Origin: Angiostrongylus vasorum
Lineage: Eukaryota; Nematoda; Chromadorea; Rhabditida; Metastrongylidae
Assembly (NCBI GenBank): GCA_018806985.1
Contig: JADANN010000188.1
Location: 310,001 to 374,000, forward strand
Direction: 5' to 3'
Length of the DNA: 64,000 nt
The notes below the pieces were generated by a model. The model was not told the origin of the DNA, did not search any database, and saw nothing but the letters and a program-made list of their open reading frames with translations. This document shows, one piece after another, positions 22,701 to 33,827 of this stretch. How positions within the stretch are numbered: position 1 is the first letter of the stretch; each line of letters starts with the position of its first letter. The translations under genes were made by a program, and so were the position numbers.

Positions 22701-25700
22701 ACTTCGCCGTGAACATTCTAAATACTAGAGGGACATTATTGGGAAAAAATATGACCTTCTAACCATGATTTTCTCAGATGAAGAAATTAGTTTCTTTTTA
22801 TTCTACGATGTCCTCCCAACAGTTCACCGCCTCATCGTGGCTGGGTGGATGTTGGACTGAGATGTACAGTTGAGGACTCATCCCCTGACAGGATCTCCCA
22901 AGCTGAGAAAGGAGTCCGGCGTTTCCATCAGGAGGCCTAGCTAAGAGTAAACCAATACCAGGATCCACCACTGTCCTGGTATCAAAGTCGCATGGTGGCA
23001 AATCTCCCTCTGATTCACAAGGGCTGCGACTTCCTGTCGTGGTGACGACTTGGGTCAGACTTTGGCCAGGCTGACCTCGGGATTCCAGGGAACCACAGCG
23101 GCTTAACCAGCAAGGCTTCGAAGAATGAAGGTTATGCTGAGCCCGCACATCCAATGAGGACGGGCCATTCAAGTATCAAGTAAGTAAGTATTCTACGATT
23201 TCTGTGGTGCGACCCGTTTAGACGAACTCATAATAAAATCATCTTCACTTAGAAATAATCTCACTCGCTTGCTTTCCTTTATTCTACATATTTTTTAATA
23301 GCATTATGTGGACAACTACTGGCTTGTTATAACACAGTATTTTCGATAAAATCCTACCAATGAATCTGCAGCAGATACAAGCAGTGACTGTCACTAGCGC
23401 AAACGTGAGGTCCCAGGTATGATTCTTGGAAAACGTCGAAAGACCGAGGAAGACGAAGATGATCGCCTCACAGCTGAAAAGGCAAGTCGTCATCTGTTGC
23501 AGTATGAAAAACTCAAGTGCTCGTCTCTCTACCATCTACTCTAGCCAATGCTCGCTACGAACTCTTCCAAAAACCGCGCATTGCTCCTTTACTTCAAGCT
23601 TTTTTAATTCTCCCACCATAGTTAGGCATGTTTTCGACTGTAAGAGTCTGTTTCTATAGTTAAAATTTTGATTTCACGGCAAACAATCTCCATGTCTATG
23701 GTTTTGTTGACTAAATTCTTTTTTACAGCCCGTTGAGTACACTCAACAAATGCAAGGAATTAAAGAGGAAGTAGAAGGAGTAAAAATGTTAGTTTGTGGG
23801 CTTCTACCAAGAAGTTTCCGAGAAATAGAAGCGAGCAATTTCGTAAAATTTTTGGAAGTAACTTTTTCGAAGCCGGGCATCTATGACATACAGAATCATA
23901 AAGCTGAGACGACGTTTTGAACAACATTATCTCACCATGACGATAGTGTTTTCAGGGAGTATTTCACTGTAGTTAGTGCTTTTTCGTTCAGATTTCCAGC
24001 AATGTATGGCTTCATCATGAGACCGCATGTGACAATCCTGGAAATCAATGCATCTCGAAAATTAAGAAGTACCTACTGGACCTTAAGAGCATTTTTGTAA
24101 AATGGGAACCACAATAAAAGCAACGAACGCGAGAATGCCTGACATGTGAACGCTTTCCGCAATAAGGTAAGATAAGTACGGAAAGAAAAGGCAAACAAGT
24201 GGTTGCACGATCGGCACATCATATGACCACCTAAAATAATCATTCAACTTATTGCCATGTTCGAGAGCTCATCTTACTTTGACAATAGAAAAAACTGAGG
24301 AGCTCAAAATTCTAGCGCTCTGAACATTTTCTCCTTTTCTAACCAGCTTTTTATTCCGAACAGAAAACAAACCGATATCGTGTCCACGTACAGTGCTTTG
24401 ATTCACGAGGCAAATTACACTTATCAATTCAGCCCTTGCTCGAAGGCCCTTCATTTTAATTCGTTTGTTCAGAAATTTTGTTCAACTAATTCACTCTCAA
24501 AACTAGCTGATTAATTTTCGACTTTAGCTTTTTTTCTGTAGCATATTATTAGCCAAGGAAATTTTAGGAAGATGTGTATTTCTAGGGTCACAAGTGGTTT
24601 TTCAAGTCTCTACTTCTCTATCGCGCTACGGTAGTGTTATACATATTTCTACAGAATGGGATATTTTGTTAGCAGATGCACTCATGCTCAACAGGAGAAT
24701 GGCACCTTAATTATGAAAGCCAGCTAATGGCAAATATCAATAACCCAACATCAGAAGTTGCTATCACCTTGGAAGAAGGTTACTCAGGGAACCATAAATC
24801 CAGTAATTCAGGTATCCGAATATTGAATCTCAAGTTGCTAATGATTTTTTCGATATTGTTTCAGCATTTTATCCTCAGAATTCCAGGACCTACTTTTCTT
24901 CCCACATGATTATGTCAAATTCGTAACCCTAGCAGTTGTAGTCAACCGTTTAACAGCTTAGCTTCTCACTCCTCACGGTTCACACCCTCCAATAATTTTA
25001 GACTAGCACTCACACTGCTTACAAGTTATTCGTAGTTTTTTGTCTAGAGCTTGGTTTTTTTGGTATATGTGAATATAATTGAACACCACTTTGTGGTAAT
25101 GAAACCCAGTTAGCTATCTCAAATTATCACCGGTTTTATCTGCAAACGAAAATCTGAGCTGTTGTCCTATGCAAATTAGCACTTCATGTTTTTCAAATGA
25201 TTTTACTTCACTTCACATACATTTTCTTGTACACTAGATTTCATGGCTTTGCTCTGACTAAGGAAAGAAAGAATAAAAGTGAAAAGCATAAGCTAGATAT
25301 ACTTCAACGTCATGGAAAGTGCATTCATTTAGAATGTGTTCGAGTAAAAATAAACATGATGTCAGAACTTATTATGATTGAGCATGCTCATACAAATTGT
25401 TATGGTCTGATAAGAAAAAATCTATTTGCTACACACCGCACTTTGTCGAAGACAGATATTTTGATGAGTTAAATTCTCTTTACAAACCTGGCAGCGACTC
25501 TTCGAAATTGTACAACAAGTATCGCAAGGAAAACTGTTGCTGATATGGGAAGTACTTTCAAATCCATGCTGTTTCGACATTTTTCTATTTAATTCTATGC
25601 ACTTATTTCGATCATATTCATCTACTAGTTTCTGTTATGAATTCCTCACAAGGATAGGGATAAAGCCCTTGGTGTTGATCAATCCCCTGAGGGATATGCC

Positions 25701-26479
25701 ATACATTCGACTTCATTAAGTATCATCGGAAGTGGTTGAATACATATCTCGCCTATACAATGACTTGAGGTGGCCAACCGATGTATTGGGCCATAGCTAG
25801 CTTCCACAGACAAGTCTGGCACCAGTTAACCGACCCCGAAGGAATGGAGGGCTCGGTGAGCACGGGGCGCAGGATCGATCCCAAGTGCGTTGTAGGGGGC
25901 CTCTAGGCGCTGCGCTAAACGCGCCTCTATTAATTTCCTATACATTCGCTAAAATCACTATCTATCTTCGTTAATGTCTTATCTGCATTTTGCTTTTTAA
26001 TATTTCGCTAATTTCCGATTTAACAAACTTTACATCACTAGAGCACCAGTAGTACTGATTGCTAAGTGAAACGCATACAACTTTACATACACTAACTGCG
26101 CATAGGAACGGATACACAAATAGACATATCCACGTTGATATGTATTATATAAATATATATATATATATAATCACAATGATGCTGAGATATTTGCAAAAGT
26201 CCGGACCGCAGGTGTCTGCTGTGGGGAAAGAGCGCATTATCACCCTTTCCGGGGGGCTAGCGCGTTCACCACCACACCATGCGGGTCATTCGTTTCCCCC
26301 TGTCTCTGAGCTAGTACTGGTGGTGAACGCAGAACGCATTAGCTTTCGGAATGGGTAATAGCGCGTCCCTTCCCCACCACAGACACCTGCGGTCCAGAGT
26401 TTTGCAAATATCTCAACATCGTGTGCCACACGTACTACCTTGCCGTGAAAAATTGTAATCGGCAATAAATAAAAAGTCA

Positions 26480-26525
<46 letters not shown>

Positions 26526-26752
26526 AAATGCTTCGAGCCAGTTTGAATGTGGACACCTCCGACCTCGTATCCATTTATCAGACATCATCTACCTTTACAA
26601 TCGCACATACACTCCACAACAAAGCTGTAGAATACGAAGCTAGATACGGAGATACCCACACTACATAACACGCACGGACGCACGCACACACACACACACA
26701 CACAAAACCATATACACATGGATATGCATGTACACACACAGATATATAGGTC

Positions 26753-26785
<33 letters not shown>

Positions 26786-29700
26786 TATACAACACATACA
26801 TGAGTATGCACAACTCTCATGGAATTCACTCACTGATTAACACTCCTGTAAGATCAGATAGGTAGTAGAACGATATGTTTCCGTAATCAATCACTTAGTA
26901 TTTAGCAGTAATAAATATGACAATAATAATGGTAATAACATTAATAGTAGCAATAATGATAGCAGCATTAATAACAGAAGATAATGATCTATTCAGTTTT
27001 AATGTTGGAGGGCGAGATCAGCTTTCATATTAACTCTGACCTCCTCTAGCTTATTTTCCTTTTTTTTGCAATTCAACTATACTTTCGTTACAGATTAACT
27101 TCATTTCATTTTATTACTTAATTTATTCTACCTGTAACATGTACATGGTAGACTTGTTAAATCAGCAACAACGGAAAAAAAGGCGAATTCTGTAACTGAC
27201 TTTGTCGCGAAAGCGGTCACACAGACCCACACCAGACCGATTAGTATTCCGCCTGTGGACACCATGACGAAATTGATGAATGCATGTAGAAAATCCTCCC
27301 GTATTAGGTTTTCGCCTCCAATTTTTGCCATTGAACTCAAGGAATGGTACAGGACCTGAATAACGAATTGAAAATAACCAGGTCAGCGTTTTGTCTTCAT
27401 TTGAACATTGTAATAAATTTCAAGTAATGAGTAATTTCAAAAGTTCCACTAATTGTCGATGGCACGTCCTGCTTTTCTTATAAGTGGGTTAACTACCATG
27501 AAAACCTATTAATACACAACTGGAACGCTGCACAAAGCTTCATAAACAAGTAGTAAATGATTTCAAAAGCTGAAAACAGACAGCGAGATCAGCATGACAT
27601 TGTTACGCACTGTGTAATCCTTACGTTACAATCATTCTAAATGAGTAACACGGTTTGTGATGAAAAGAATCTAGTATTTCTTTGAGTTCTCGAGGAGTTT
27701 TGGCTGTTGGAAATCATCAACAGTTTTATATAATGAAGGAGAGCGAATGCACCAAAGATTTTCGTCCAAGGAACAAAGACTTAGAGTATCGTTAAGATTT
27801 TCGATGTGATCAAACACAAATACTTCATGTTCACCCACGATATCGGTCAGCTCTATGGCCCGTCGATTCCCAATGAGCTGAATGTGTTACTCAAATCTAC
27901 TTTTAATACTGGCACTATATCAATGAATTGATATCCATAGTTTTGTCAAACAACAATAAACTCCCCACATACTTCACCTACAATGCATTTCAAGTTCAAC
28001 AATTTTATTCGTCGTTACATAAACTGCAGTAGAATTCTGAGATCAGTCAGCTTCTTCGTGCCGAAGTGATTCCACTGTATGTTGTAATACATCTGTTCGA
28101 ATATCTCCACTGGAGTGGTAGAAGATTATGGTTGAAGCAAAAAACATGCCTGTATGGTGAAAGCTGGAATATGGTGAAGAGGGTCTAGGCTGATGCCACT
28201 TCACATTTGCACTTCAATAGCTCGCTCTCACATGAAATGAAGACTTGAGCAATCCCTCCATTCATTTTGTTTTGTTGTCATCTTCAATCACAGATTAAGC
28301 CCAGGTTTCATGTGTGTCTTATTACCGTATGACTGCCTAAAAGTTTTCCTCACTAAGTGTAGAGTGAAGTAGCTTTTTCTGGTTGCCCCAAGTAAACATG
28401 CAAGCTTATACATGGGTCTCCATAAGGAACAGTTTCCGTCCATCGTGAACTGGAAGTTTACTGCCTTCCGACTAAATCTTCCCAAGACGCCGATGATTCC
28501 TACGATTGCTAATGGAATCGATCAACAACAATGTAAAGGCGGAATCAAATAAGTTTCCAAAGCATTAAGCGAAAAAAATGAATTCCACAATTCTTGGTTA
28601 AGTAAGTGTTGGGAAGTAAATGAACAGTTTTTGTACGGACATGTTTTAATGATGGTATCCTCCCGCAAGATAGTGGGTCTTCAGATATATTTAATGGACG
28701 GACAACATGTTGAGATAGTTCACGACAAGGAACTTTTATTGTAAAGGCTGTTGAAAGGCACTTCACGGATGTTTTTCTGTTCAATTGAGCGACTTTGCCT
28801 TCAAACTAGTAGACGTTGTTCTGAAGTCCTCCACCTCTCTTGAAGAGTACTAACACATAGATGATCCCCTTTATGCTGTTGGTTCCCAATTTGCCGTTGA
28901 CGATTATTAAAAGAGCAAGGTGGAATCTTCAATAGATTTGAATGAGACTTGTGGGGGATTTGAGCAACTCACTAATAATTGTTGGCAGAATCAGTGTCAT
29001 TTCTTCATAAGCAACTCAAGAACATGTCTCCAGAGTCCCCTTTTCTACTACTTTTCAGTACCTCTTTACCTTCCAGCATCTTCGAGCAGCATCCGATAAT
29101 ATTAGATCTTACATCACGCTTGTTTAACGTGCGCAACAATAGGATTTCCACAACAGTTTCTCTTTCAACGAGAGCACCTTTTCATTGACGTTCCATCAGA
29201 AGTTTAGGCACCTCTCCAAGAGATCAAATTTTGAAGTTGTGAAGTCCCACAAGACCATTGAAACCCATGAAGAGCCTTTTACTCATGGTTCTTTGAGTCT
29301 TTGTTAAAGTTGTCTTTGCAATATATCCACTAAAATCTGTCCAAACATATTTCTATAACCTAAGGATTCTCGGATTTGGTCGTAGGTTCGGCTGATAATT
29401 GAGGGTGCCCTTATTTATTATTGTTGAATGTCGTCGAATTCATCCTTTTGGAGTCCGTAGATAGCTCTGATAAATCATTCTCAACTCTCCACCGGAGGTA
29501 GTCAGAAGCCTTTGTGGATCAGATGTAGTTTCTTTTTTTTATAAATTTAGTAGCAATTTGCTAGCACAGAGCGAAAGGGAGTCTCAAATGGCCAGTGCGG
29601 AGTCGAAGCAGCGAGCCCTGTAGCATCTTAAACCGCTGCTGTTCTCACATAACTATAGCATATTCTTGACACGAGTCTTAACACAGAGGAGATGTTCTTA

Positions 29701-32700
29701 TATCCTGTCCAAAAAATGATGTTGATTAAATTGGCTAAAGCTCATTTTTTGGAAAGAAGTGCAGACATCCGTTTTCTTAATGAAATTGAAAGAGTACCAC
29801 GTTCAAGTACATTCAAATCGATCTTCTTAAAAAGCATCTGCATGAGTGAAATTCGCTGCTTTTTCAGGCGCATGTGGCTTTTTCCAACTTCTGTTTCAAA
29901 TTCATTGATACAGTTATCCCCGTAGTTGCTCGTTTGATTCTCGAGTTACTTAGCCAGGAATTTCGGCAAAACAGTTTCGCAGAGTAGGATGAAGTTTTTT
30001 TGTGAGATACAGGAGGTGACGAGTCGAGAACAAATGTCATTGGTAAGAAACAGTTTCTCTAAAAGCATCAAGTGGCTTTAGAACGATTCTGGAATGAAAA
30101 AAGCTCTCGACTGTACGACTTTTGGAAAAGTTCTGCCATCTTATATATAGATGAATAGGGCACACATCGCTGATTTGCTGTGATGAGTAAGAATGTTTAC
30201 TTTGCGATGAAGTTGAAAATCTACTCTATCTGGTCGAATCGAAGATCCGAAGTCAGTAAGGCAGAGTTTATAAAGCAAAATAGGCATAACAGTTCAGCAT
30301 TCCTCGAACCTTGTAGTTTTTAAAAATCGTGCGATTCAACAGGGCAAAGTGTAGAATTGAGTTTGAGGACGATAATATGAGTATGTTTCAACTCAACGAT
30401 GTACTACGCAGTTACACCAGCGGGTAGAATAGTCTTAGAATGCTGCGCACAGCGAAAACAGCGTCCATGGTTCATTTTTACTACTACGTTTCTTTTTAGC
30501 CGTTTATGTAAGCACCCATACACTTCTAAACGTGTGAAAGAAGCACCCTCGATGAAGAATAGTAACAACATACTTTTTTGAAAAACAACGGTTCTAACGT
30601 TGATGGAGAATGGGTTTAACAAATTCGACGGGATTATTACACAGATATGAGCAAAGCAGCCATTAAAATGACATAAACAAGAGAGGAGCTGATTGATCAC
30701 ATTCATTCAGAGTATCGTGAATAACGATTTTTAGCATTTGCGGCATTCTGGAAAGAGCACTGATTTCTGCACTTTGCTTCCAGTATGATATCGAGTTTGG
30801 ATCCAGTAAAAATTTCATCGGAAAATGATGTAAAAGAACTCACGATGGTGACTGCATCGTTGAGCAGGGACTCTCCGAAGACGCAGATATAGAGTAACTG
30901 GTTTACATGGATTTCTTCGAATACAGACAGTACAGCTACTGGATCAACAGCAGAAATCAGAGTGGAAAATAGTAAAATATCAATGAATGGTAACGTCCAC
31001 TGATAGAGCGGGGAGAATACGTAGATGATACCAGCTGTTTACAAGCACAAGTGTTTACAAGTAGAAGTTCACCACATATAGAATTCGTGCTACACAAAAT
31101 TATTTGTACCTATTGCTATTATATTAAATAATGTTCCAACAACAGCGTACAATAGAATGGTTCCGATGTTTGTGAAGAACGCATTATTCGGAAGAAAATA
31201 CCCAGCATCAAGTGCTATCGGTGGCAAGAGGTATAGAAAAAAGAGATCTGAAATTCATCCTTTTTAAACTTATTATTTCACATAAATTCTTCTAGGTACT
31301 CTTAACAATTTCCTTCCTGTGATGGTTTTGAATTGTTTACCTACCATAATTCTTCCTTAAACATACGTTCTTGTACTTGCATGCAGTGAAATAAACCTCG
31401 TTATCAAATGGAGAGAACAGAACACGCTCTACAGCTCTAATATGAAAAATTATACCTAATATATTCCAAAGTATATGTACCTGGATGTAAATAGATGTCT
31501 AAGACCCATAATTCATCAAGTATTAGACCAACGATTAGTCCAAGAACAATCAGAAGTGCCGATTCCGGGAATATTTTCGCCAAAACATTTGATCGATGGA
31601 AAACTGGAAAGGGAAAACTATCCTGTGGTCGATTAATAACTGTACTTACAGTGGTGTCTTTGTGATGGTCTTTACTCTCATACACGTTAATTTACAGCCT
31701 ACGCAACACTTTCGGTGCATGGGCTTCGAGCATGTACGGTTTTCTGTGTGTGTATTTGTATGTGTATGTACGTGATAAGGTGTGGAGGGTAGTGTGAAAT
31801 GTGTAGAGGCGTCGAAAACACGTTCTCGTACAAGGCGACGTTTCTCTCAAAGATCGCTGGTTGTGTGTCGTTTATGAATGTGAGTGCTGGTACGTAACAT
31901 GTGTGTGGGTATACACTTGTACATGAGACCGGCATGGTGTGTATGTATTTGTAAGCACTTCTGTATATGCATGATGTCATTCAACAATGTTTATTAGAAA
32001 GGTGAGAAACACAAGATACACTGGTGAGGCTTAGTGAACAGAAGTCATTCATTAGGAAGATTCCTAGCTTCTTTTCAACTTAACCAACTTTATCGAATTT
32101 AATGAAAGGAATCAAACAAATAATATACTGCCACTTATTTGGTGAAACATAACAAGGAGTCTGAAGAGAAGAAAACTAGTTATTCAAGAAATCCCAGGAC
32201 CGACTTTCTATTAAAGTAATTGAGTTAGTGGAGTGTGTGTCAGTTCGACTCTAGAAGGCGAAATCCACCGAAACATTAGGCAGTGTGAAAAAAATTCGTA
32301 ATAACAAAATCGTGTCTACTCATCAAGGAAACACCAACTAGGCCACTCACTAATAATAAGAATTTCTCATTTGCATGGATGACGAGTGATGTTTAAGTTT
32401 TGCCCGATGAATCTTGTGGGCGATGTGAAGGAAACAAACTTAAAACTGAAGTCGTATTCACAAATTTTGAATAGGAGCAAACTTCTAATATATGCTGTCG
32501 CTTATTTTTGATTGCTAGTGAAATGGATTCCCAAACACTTTTGCAGCACTTGGTTTTCTAATGATTTTTTCGACCTGGTGTTCGTTGTGACATCTCCATC
32601 GATAGACTCAATGACAAACATTTCAGTTCTACAGAGTGTAACACATGCCATTTATCAGCGAACACTCACCATTTTAGATTGATCTTCAAATACTCAAATA

Positions 32701-33209
32701 CTGTGCAAAAAATCAAAGGTGCCGTCGAAAATTGAAAATATAACTGATGCAATACTTTTTACATACCTTAGACCAAAAAATGGTGTAATACATTGAAAGA
32801 GGGCAATGTTGGGTAAGTTAATGAAGTGTAATCAATACAATAGTGTATGGCATGGAAACCGTTGTCTTTTAGGTTAACAGCACGTGATGATGGGATGCCA
32901 TTAGAATAAGCACACATACGGTGGATAAGTGGGGTTGTGCACGATGCAAGTAATGAAATGAATGAGACAAGCCAAATATACAGTTGATTTTTTATAAAAC
33001 AGAAAATTTCGTTCGTGAAAATCATCACCATCTCTGCGCTAGTACTCCACGCTGTTGTATTGCTGTTCTCAGTAGAACTGAGCAGTACGACGAAGTACAT
33101 TGAAAGATGATAAAAGAAACTCACGAATTCTGGCCATGATAATGAAAAACAACCACGCGGAAATAAGAAGCGGTGTACCAACATCATGCCATTGTAGTGC
33201 AGAGAACAT
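19551..33209 (-). CDS. Na+/H+ exchanger (NHE/NHX, SLC9A family), whole gene
   Basis: The protein should exchange sodium for protons across a membrane and so control pH and cell volume. Thirteen exons on the minus strand join without any phase conflict: 33209-33125, 31603-31481, 31247-31110, 31034-30844, 27355-27201, 24230-24129, 24037-23936, 23473-23358, 22165-22040, 21968-21892, 20254-20177, 19943-19884, 19703-19551 (stop TGA 19553-19551). They give 501 residues from the first ATG in frame at 33209. Family landmarks occur in order: [60 protein letters not shown] (the ND pair essential for transport in NHEs), [47 protein letters not shown] (conserved YGGLRG Arg) and [11 protein letters not shown]. 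Plasma-membrane-type (NHE1-5, worm NHX) is the best fit. The tail after KPLV is only about 75 residues, much shorter than in mammalian NHE1. Introns of up to 3.5 kb contain MITE, SINE-like and microsatellite insertions. The true start may be further upstream. Confidence 0.9.
19884..19943 (-). CDS. Na+/H+ exchanger exon 12
   Basis: Twenty codons, [20 protein letters not shown], equivalent to the 'DHxxxGIEDxxGxxGxN' block of NHEs. The acceptor is CTGTTTCAG and the donor TAC|GTCAGT, phase 0 at both ends. An upstream acceptor (GTGGCAG, near 19966) would extend the exon in frame with PSQPNQLFQ and match an alternative donor of exon 11. Confidence 0.8.
20177..20254 (-). CDS. Na+/H+ exchanger exon 11
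   Basis: The reading is [20 protein letters not shown]..., the end of the last membrane helix and start of the cytoplasmic tail. The acceptor is GCTTTTCTAG. Two donors are possible: CAGCAG|GTGTTA at 20177 (phase 0) or, 16 bases further, GTGC|GTAAGT at 20161 (phase 1), which is the stronger site. The short form keeps tail spacing closer to other NHEs. Confidence 0.85.
20769..20862 (+). mobile_element. MITE family M fragment in exchanger intron
   Basis: GTGTGGAATACAACCACAAT, then GACGCTGAGATATTTGCAAAA and CCTTTCCGGGGATCATCG match one arm of the family. The element lies within the intron between exons 10 and 11. Confidence 0.6.
21360..21480 (+). mobile_element. tRNA-like SINE head fused to MITE-type end
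   Basis: GGTTGGTGTGATGGATAGCA resembles an A box and ACGGGTTCAAAGC a B box, spaced as in a tRNA. The piece ends TCATCTTTGTGGTTGTATTC, the inverted complement of the MITE arm start. It lies in the exchanger intron and is not a functional tRNA, since no acceptor stem closes. Confidence 0.4.
21892..21968 (-). CDS. Na+/H+ exchanger exon 10
   Basis: The reading is [26 protein letters not shown], the penultimate and last membrane segments (family 'vPakxMfvtTTivVifFTVfvQG'). The acceptor is ATAACTTTCAG, the donor CAG|GTATTC, phase 1 in and 0 out. Confidence 0.9.
22040..22165 (-). CDS. Na+/H+ exchanger exon 9 (YGGLRGA motif)
   Basis: The reading is [19 protein letters not shown] followed by [27 protein letters not shown] is among the most diagnostic NHE signatures; its Arg is needed for transport in studied NHEs. 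The acceptor is ACTCGCCTAG and the donor TTAG|GTTTGT, phase 1 at both ends. Confidence 0.92.
22820..23193. repeat. interspersed repeat K, copy 3 (inside exchanger intron)
   Basis: The longest and cleanest copy: 'cgtggctgggtggatgttgg', ACTGTCCTGGTATCAAAGTC, 'gcatggtggcaaatctccctctgattcacaagggc', 'gctgacctcgggattccagggaaccacagcgg', 'gacgggccattcaagtatc', ending in AAGTAAGTAAGTA. The 124-codon minus-strand frame here comes from the repeat and is not an exchanger exon. Confidence 0.7.
23358..23473 (-). CDS. Na+/H+ exchanger exon 8
   Basis: The reading is [20 protein letters not shown] followed by [19 protein letters not shown], matching 'SEtxIFxFLGxStx...hxWxxxFvxxTllxcxxxRxxG' of NHEs. The acceptor is TTGCCTTTTCAG and the donor ATTG|GTAGGA, phase 2 in and 1 out. 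Confidence 0.9.
23936..24037 (-). CDS. Na+/H+ exchanger exon 7
   Basis: The reading is [19 protein letters not shown] then [14 protein letters not shown], the 'GxxmkxYvxxNisxkSxttvKyxxkmlss' region. The acceptor is TTGATTTCCAG and the donor TCATG|GTGAGA, phase 2 at both ends. Confidence 0.9.
24129..24230 (-). CDS. Na+/H+ exchanger exon 6
   Basis: The reading is [20 protein letters not shown] then [14 protein letters not shown], equal to the NHE 'viEPlfVFlysYmAYLtAEmxhlSGIlA' segment. The acceptor is GATTATTTTAG and the donor CTCGC|GTTCGT, phase 2 in and 2 out. Both phases agree with exons 5 and 7. Confidence 0.9.
25655..25935 (-). mobile_element. tRNA-derived SINE, subfamily 1, in exchanger intron
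   Basis: Inverted relative to the 9.5 kb copy: 3' part at the left ('gttgatcaatcccctgagggat...'), body 'gacaagtctggcaccagtt', then the tRNA-like head with CAGGATCGATCCC (B box) and GGCGCTGCGCTAAACGCGCC (A box). It sits between exchanger exons 5 and 6, in the same orientation as the gene. Confidence 0.75.
26160..26480. mobile_element. MITE family M, palindromic two-arm copy
   Basis: The left arm TCACAATGATGCTGAGATAT TTGCAAAA and GTCCGGACCGCAGGTG, and the right arm CACCTGCGGTCCAGAGTTTT GCAAATATCTCAACATCG, are inverted repeats around a centre with CACCACACCATGCGGGTCAT. The pair could fold into a long hairpin. The element is flanked by AT microsatellites and lies in the 3 kb intron between exchanger exons 5 and 6. 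Confidence 0.75.
26486..26521. repeat. (AT)n microsatellite
   Basis: About 18 AT units, immediately after the palindromic MITE. Confidence 0.9.
26682..26790. repeat. (CA)n and (AT)n microsatellite cluster
   Basis: A CACACA run at 26682-26704 and AT runs at 26753-26790 surround a short unique piece. The Tyr/Ile/Cys/Val-rich minus-strand frames here only translate these repeats. Confidence 0.9.
27201..27355 (-). CDS. Na+/H+ exchanger exon 5
   Basis: The reading is [20 protein letters not shown] then [20 protein letters not shown] and [12 protein letters not shown], matching 'VVLYxxxxxfxxxgxxxixxxdxxxgixxFxvvslGGxxiGxxxgxxxAfxTrf'. The acceptor is GTTATTCAG and the donor ACAAA|GTCAGT, phase 0 in and 2 out. 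Confidence 0.92.
27356..30843. other. long exchanger intron, no coding exon seen
   Basis: A 3.5 kb AT-rich intron between exons 4 and 5. A minus-strand frame at 28545-28784 ([17 protein letters not shown]) faintly recalls the 3' end of BEL/Pao polyproteins, but this is too weak to annotate. Nothing else is recognised. Confidence 0.4.
30844..31034 (-). CDS. Na+/H+ exchanger exon 4 ([12 protein letters not shown] motif)
   Basis: It begins [20 protein letters not shown], then [40 protein letters not shown] and AVTI. The [36 protein letters not shown] signature is diagnostic. The acceptor is CTTGTAAACAG, the donor ATC|GTGAGT. Confidence 0.95.
31110..31247 (-). CDS. Na+/H+ exchanger exon 3
   Basis: The reading is [20 protein letters not shown] then [26 protein letters not shown], the 'FFxyLLPPIilDAGYFmPnrxFFxNlGtILxYAVvGTxxN' block. 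The acceptor is GAATTTCAG and the donor GCAATAG|GTACAA, phase 1 at both ends. Confidence 0.95.
31481..31603 (-). CDS. Na+/H+ exchanger exon 2
   Basis: The reading is [20 protein letters not shown] then [20 protein letters not shown], with the PESxLLIvxGLxxG motif. The acceptor is TTTCCCTTTCCAG and the donor ATCCAG|GTACAT, phase 1 at both ends. Confidence 0.92.
33125..33209 (-). CDS. Na+/H+ exchanger exon 1 of the supported model
   Basis: The reading is [28 protein letters not shown], like the NHE segment 'W(h/s)hVxtPxxixlWxllaxlxKixFH' before the first conserved helix. The donor is AATTC|GTGAGT (phase 1). The ATG directly follows a good acceptor (GATAACCCAG), so it may be a trans-spliced start or an internal residue of an exon preceded by another one. 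Confidence 0.75.
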
Positions 33210-33455
33210 CTGGGTTATCAACAAGTCATAAACGTGTTAAATAGCACGCATTAGTCAATAAATGCATGAGTATTGGTGATAAAAAATTTCTGTCAACTCT
33301 TAATCGCCTGTTCATGCGTGAATAACGTTTAATGCTGTAAATATGCTAAGACATCGAAGAAGAAAAAATAGTTAAAATTGGTATGCGCAAGGAGTACAAA
33401 TCAACGAGAAATCCCTCCAAGACATTTCTTTTTTTCGCAGAATTTTTCCTGTTAC

Positions 33456-33827
33456 TTGAGTACACAGTAGGAGAATCACTACAGCAGTCGCGTCAAATGG
33501 GCGGAACGACGCATCGTCGTGGAAAACTAATGAGTAGCGAACGACACATAAGGAATGAGAGATGGAGGAGGAGAAATGGTTGCAAGTCGTTGGTGTGCTG
33601 GTATCGCTATGATCTGGAGTGAGAAAACAAAATGCTGCACTCAGATGAGTCAGACGTCCATCAGAATACGTCCATCGTCTATCCCAGTTCGCAGAGATGG
33701 ATTCCTCAGTCAAGTCGACAACATCGTGAGAAAACACAGCACGGTGAAAAGATACTTGTGACGGAGTTCCCCCCACAGCTCTTCTGTCTTTCTTAGTTTT
33801 AAATAGACTCTTCCCAACAATGCACAT
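33456..33827 (-). CDS. possible 5' exon of the exchanger (weak)
   Basis: A minus-strand frame open from ATG 33827 runs through a short hydrophobic end (DATAVVILLLCTQ) to a donor-like CAA|GTAACA at 33455, in phase 0 as needed for joining exon 1 at 33209. The start codon and the Ser/Thr-rich N-terminal part have no family support. It may also be non-coding. Confidence 0.25.

Noticed and set aside
22798..23172. A 124-codon minus-strand open frame, the longest in the exchanger region
   Set aside because: It lies entirely inside repeat K, whose other copies are open only by chance, and it does not fit the exchanger phases.
28545..28784. Possible BEL/Pao retroelement end in the exchanger intron
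   Set aside because: Only a vague similarity over about 20 residues; no integrase or RT motif could be followed in the surrounding sequence.
32768..33187. A 139-codon minus-strand open frame starting [12 protein letters not shown]
   Set aside because: It is in a different frame from the exchanger exon at 33125-33209 that overlaps it, and the exchanger frame matches the family while this one does not.
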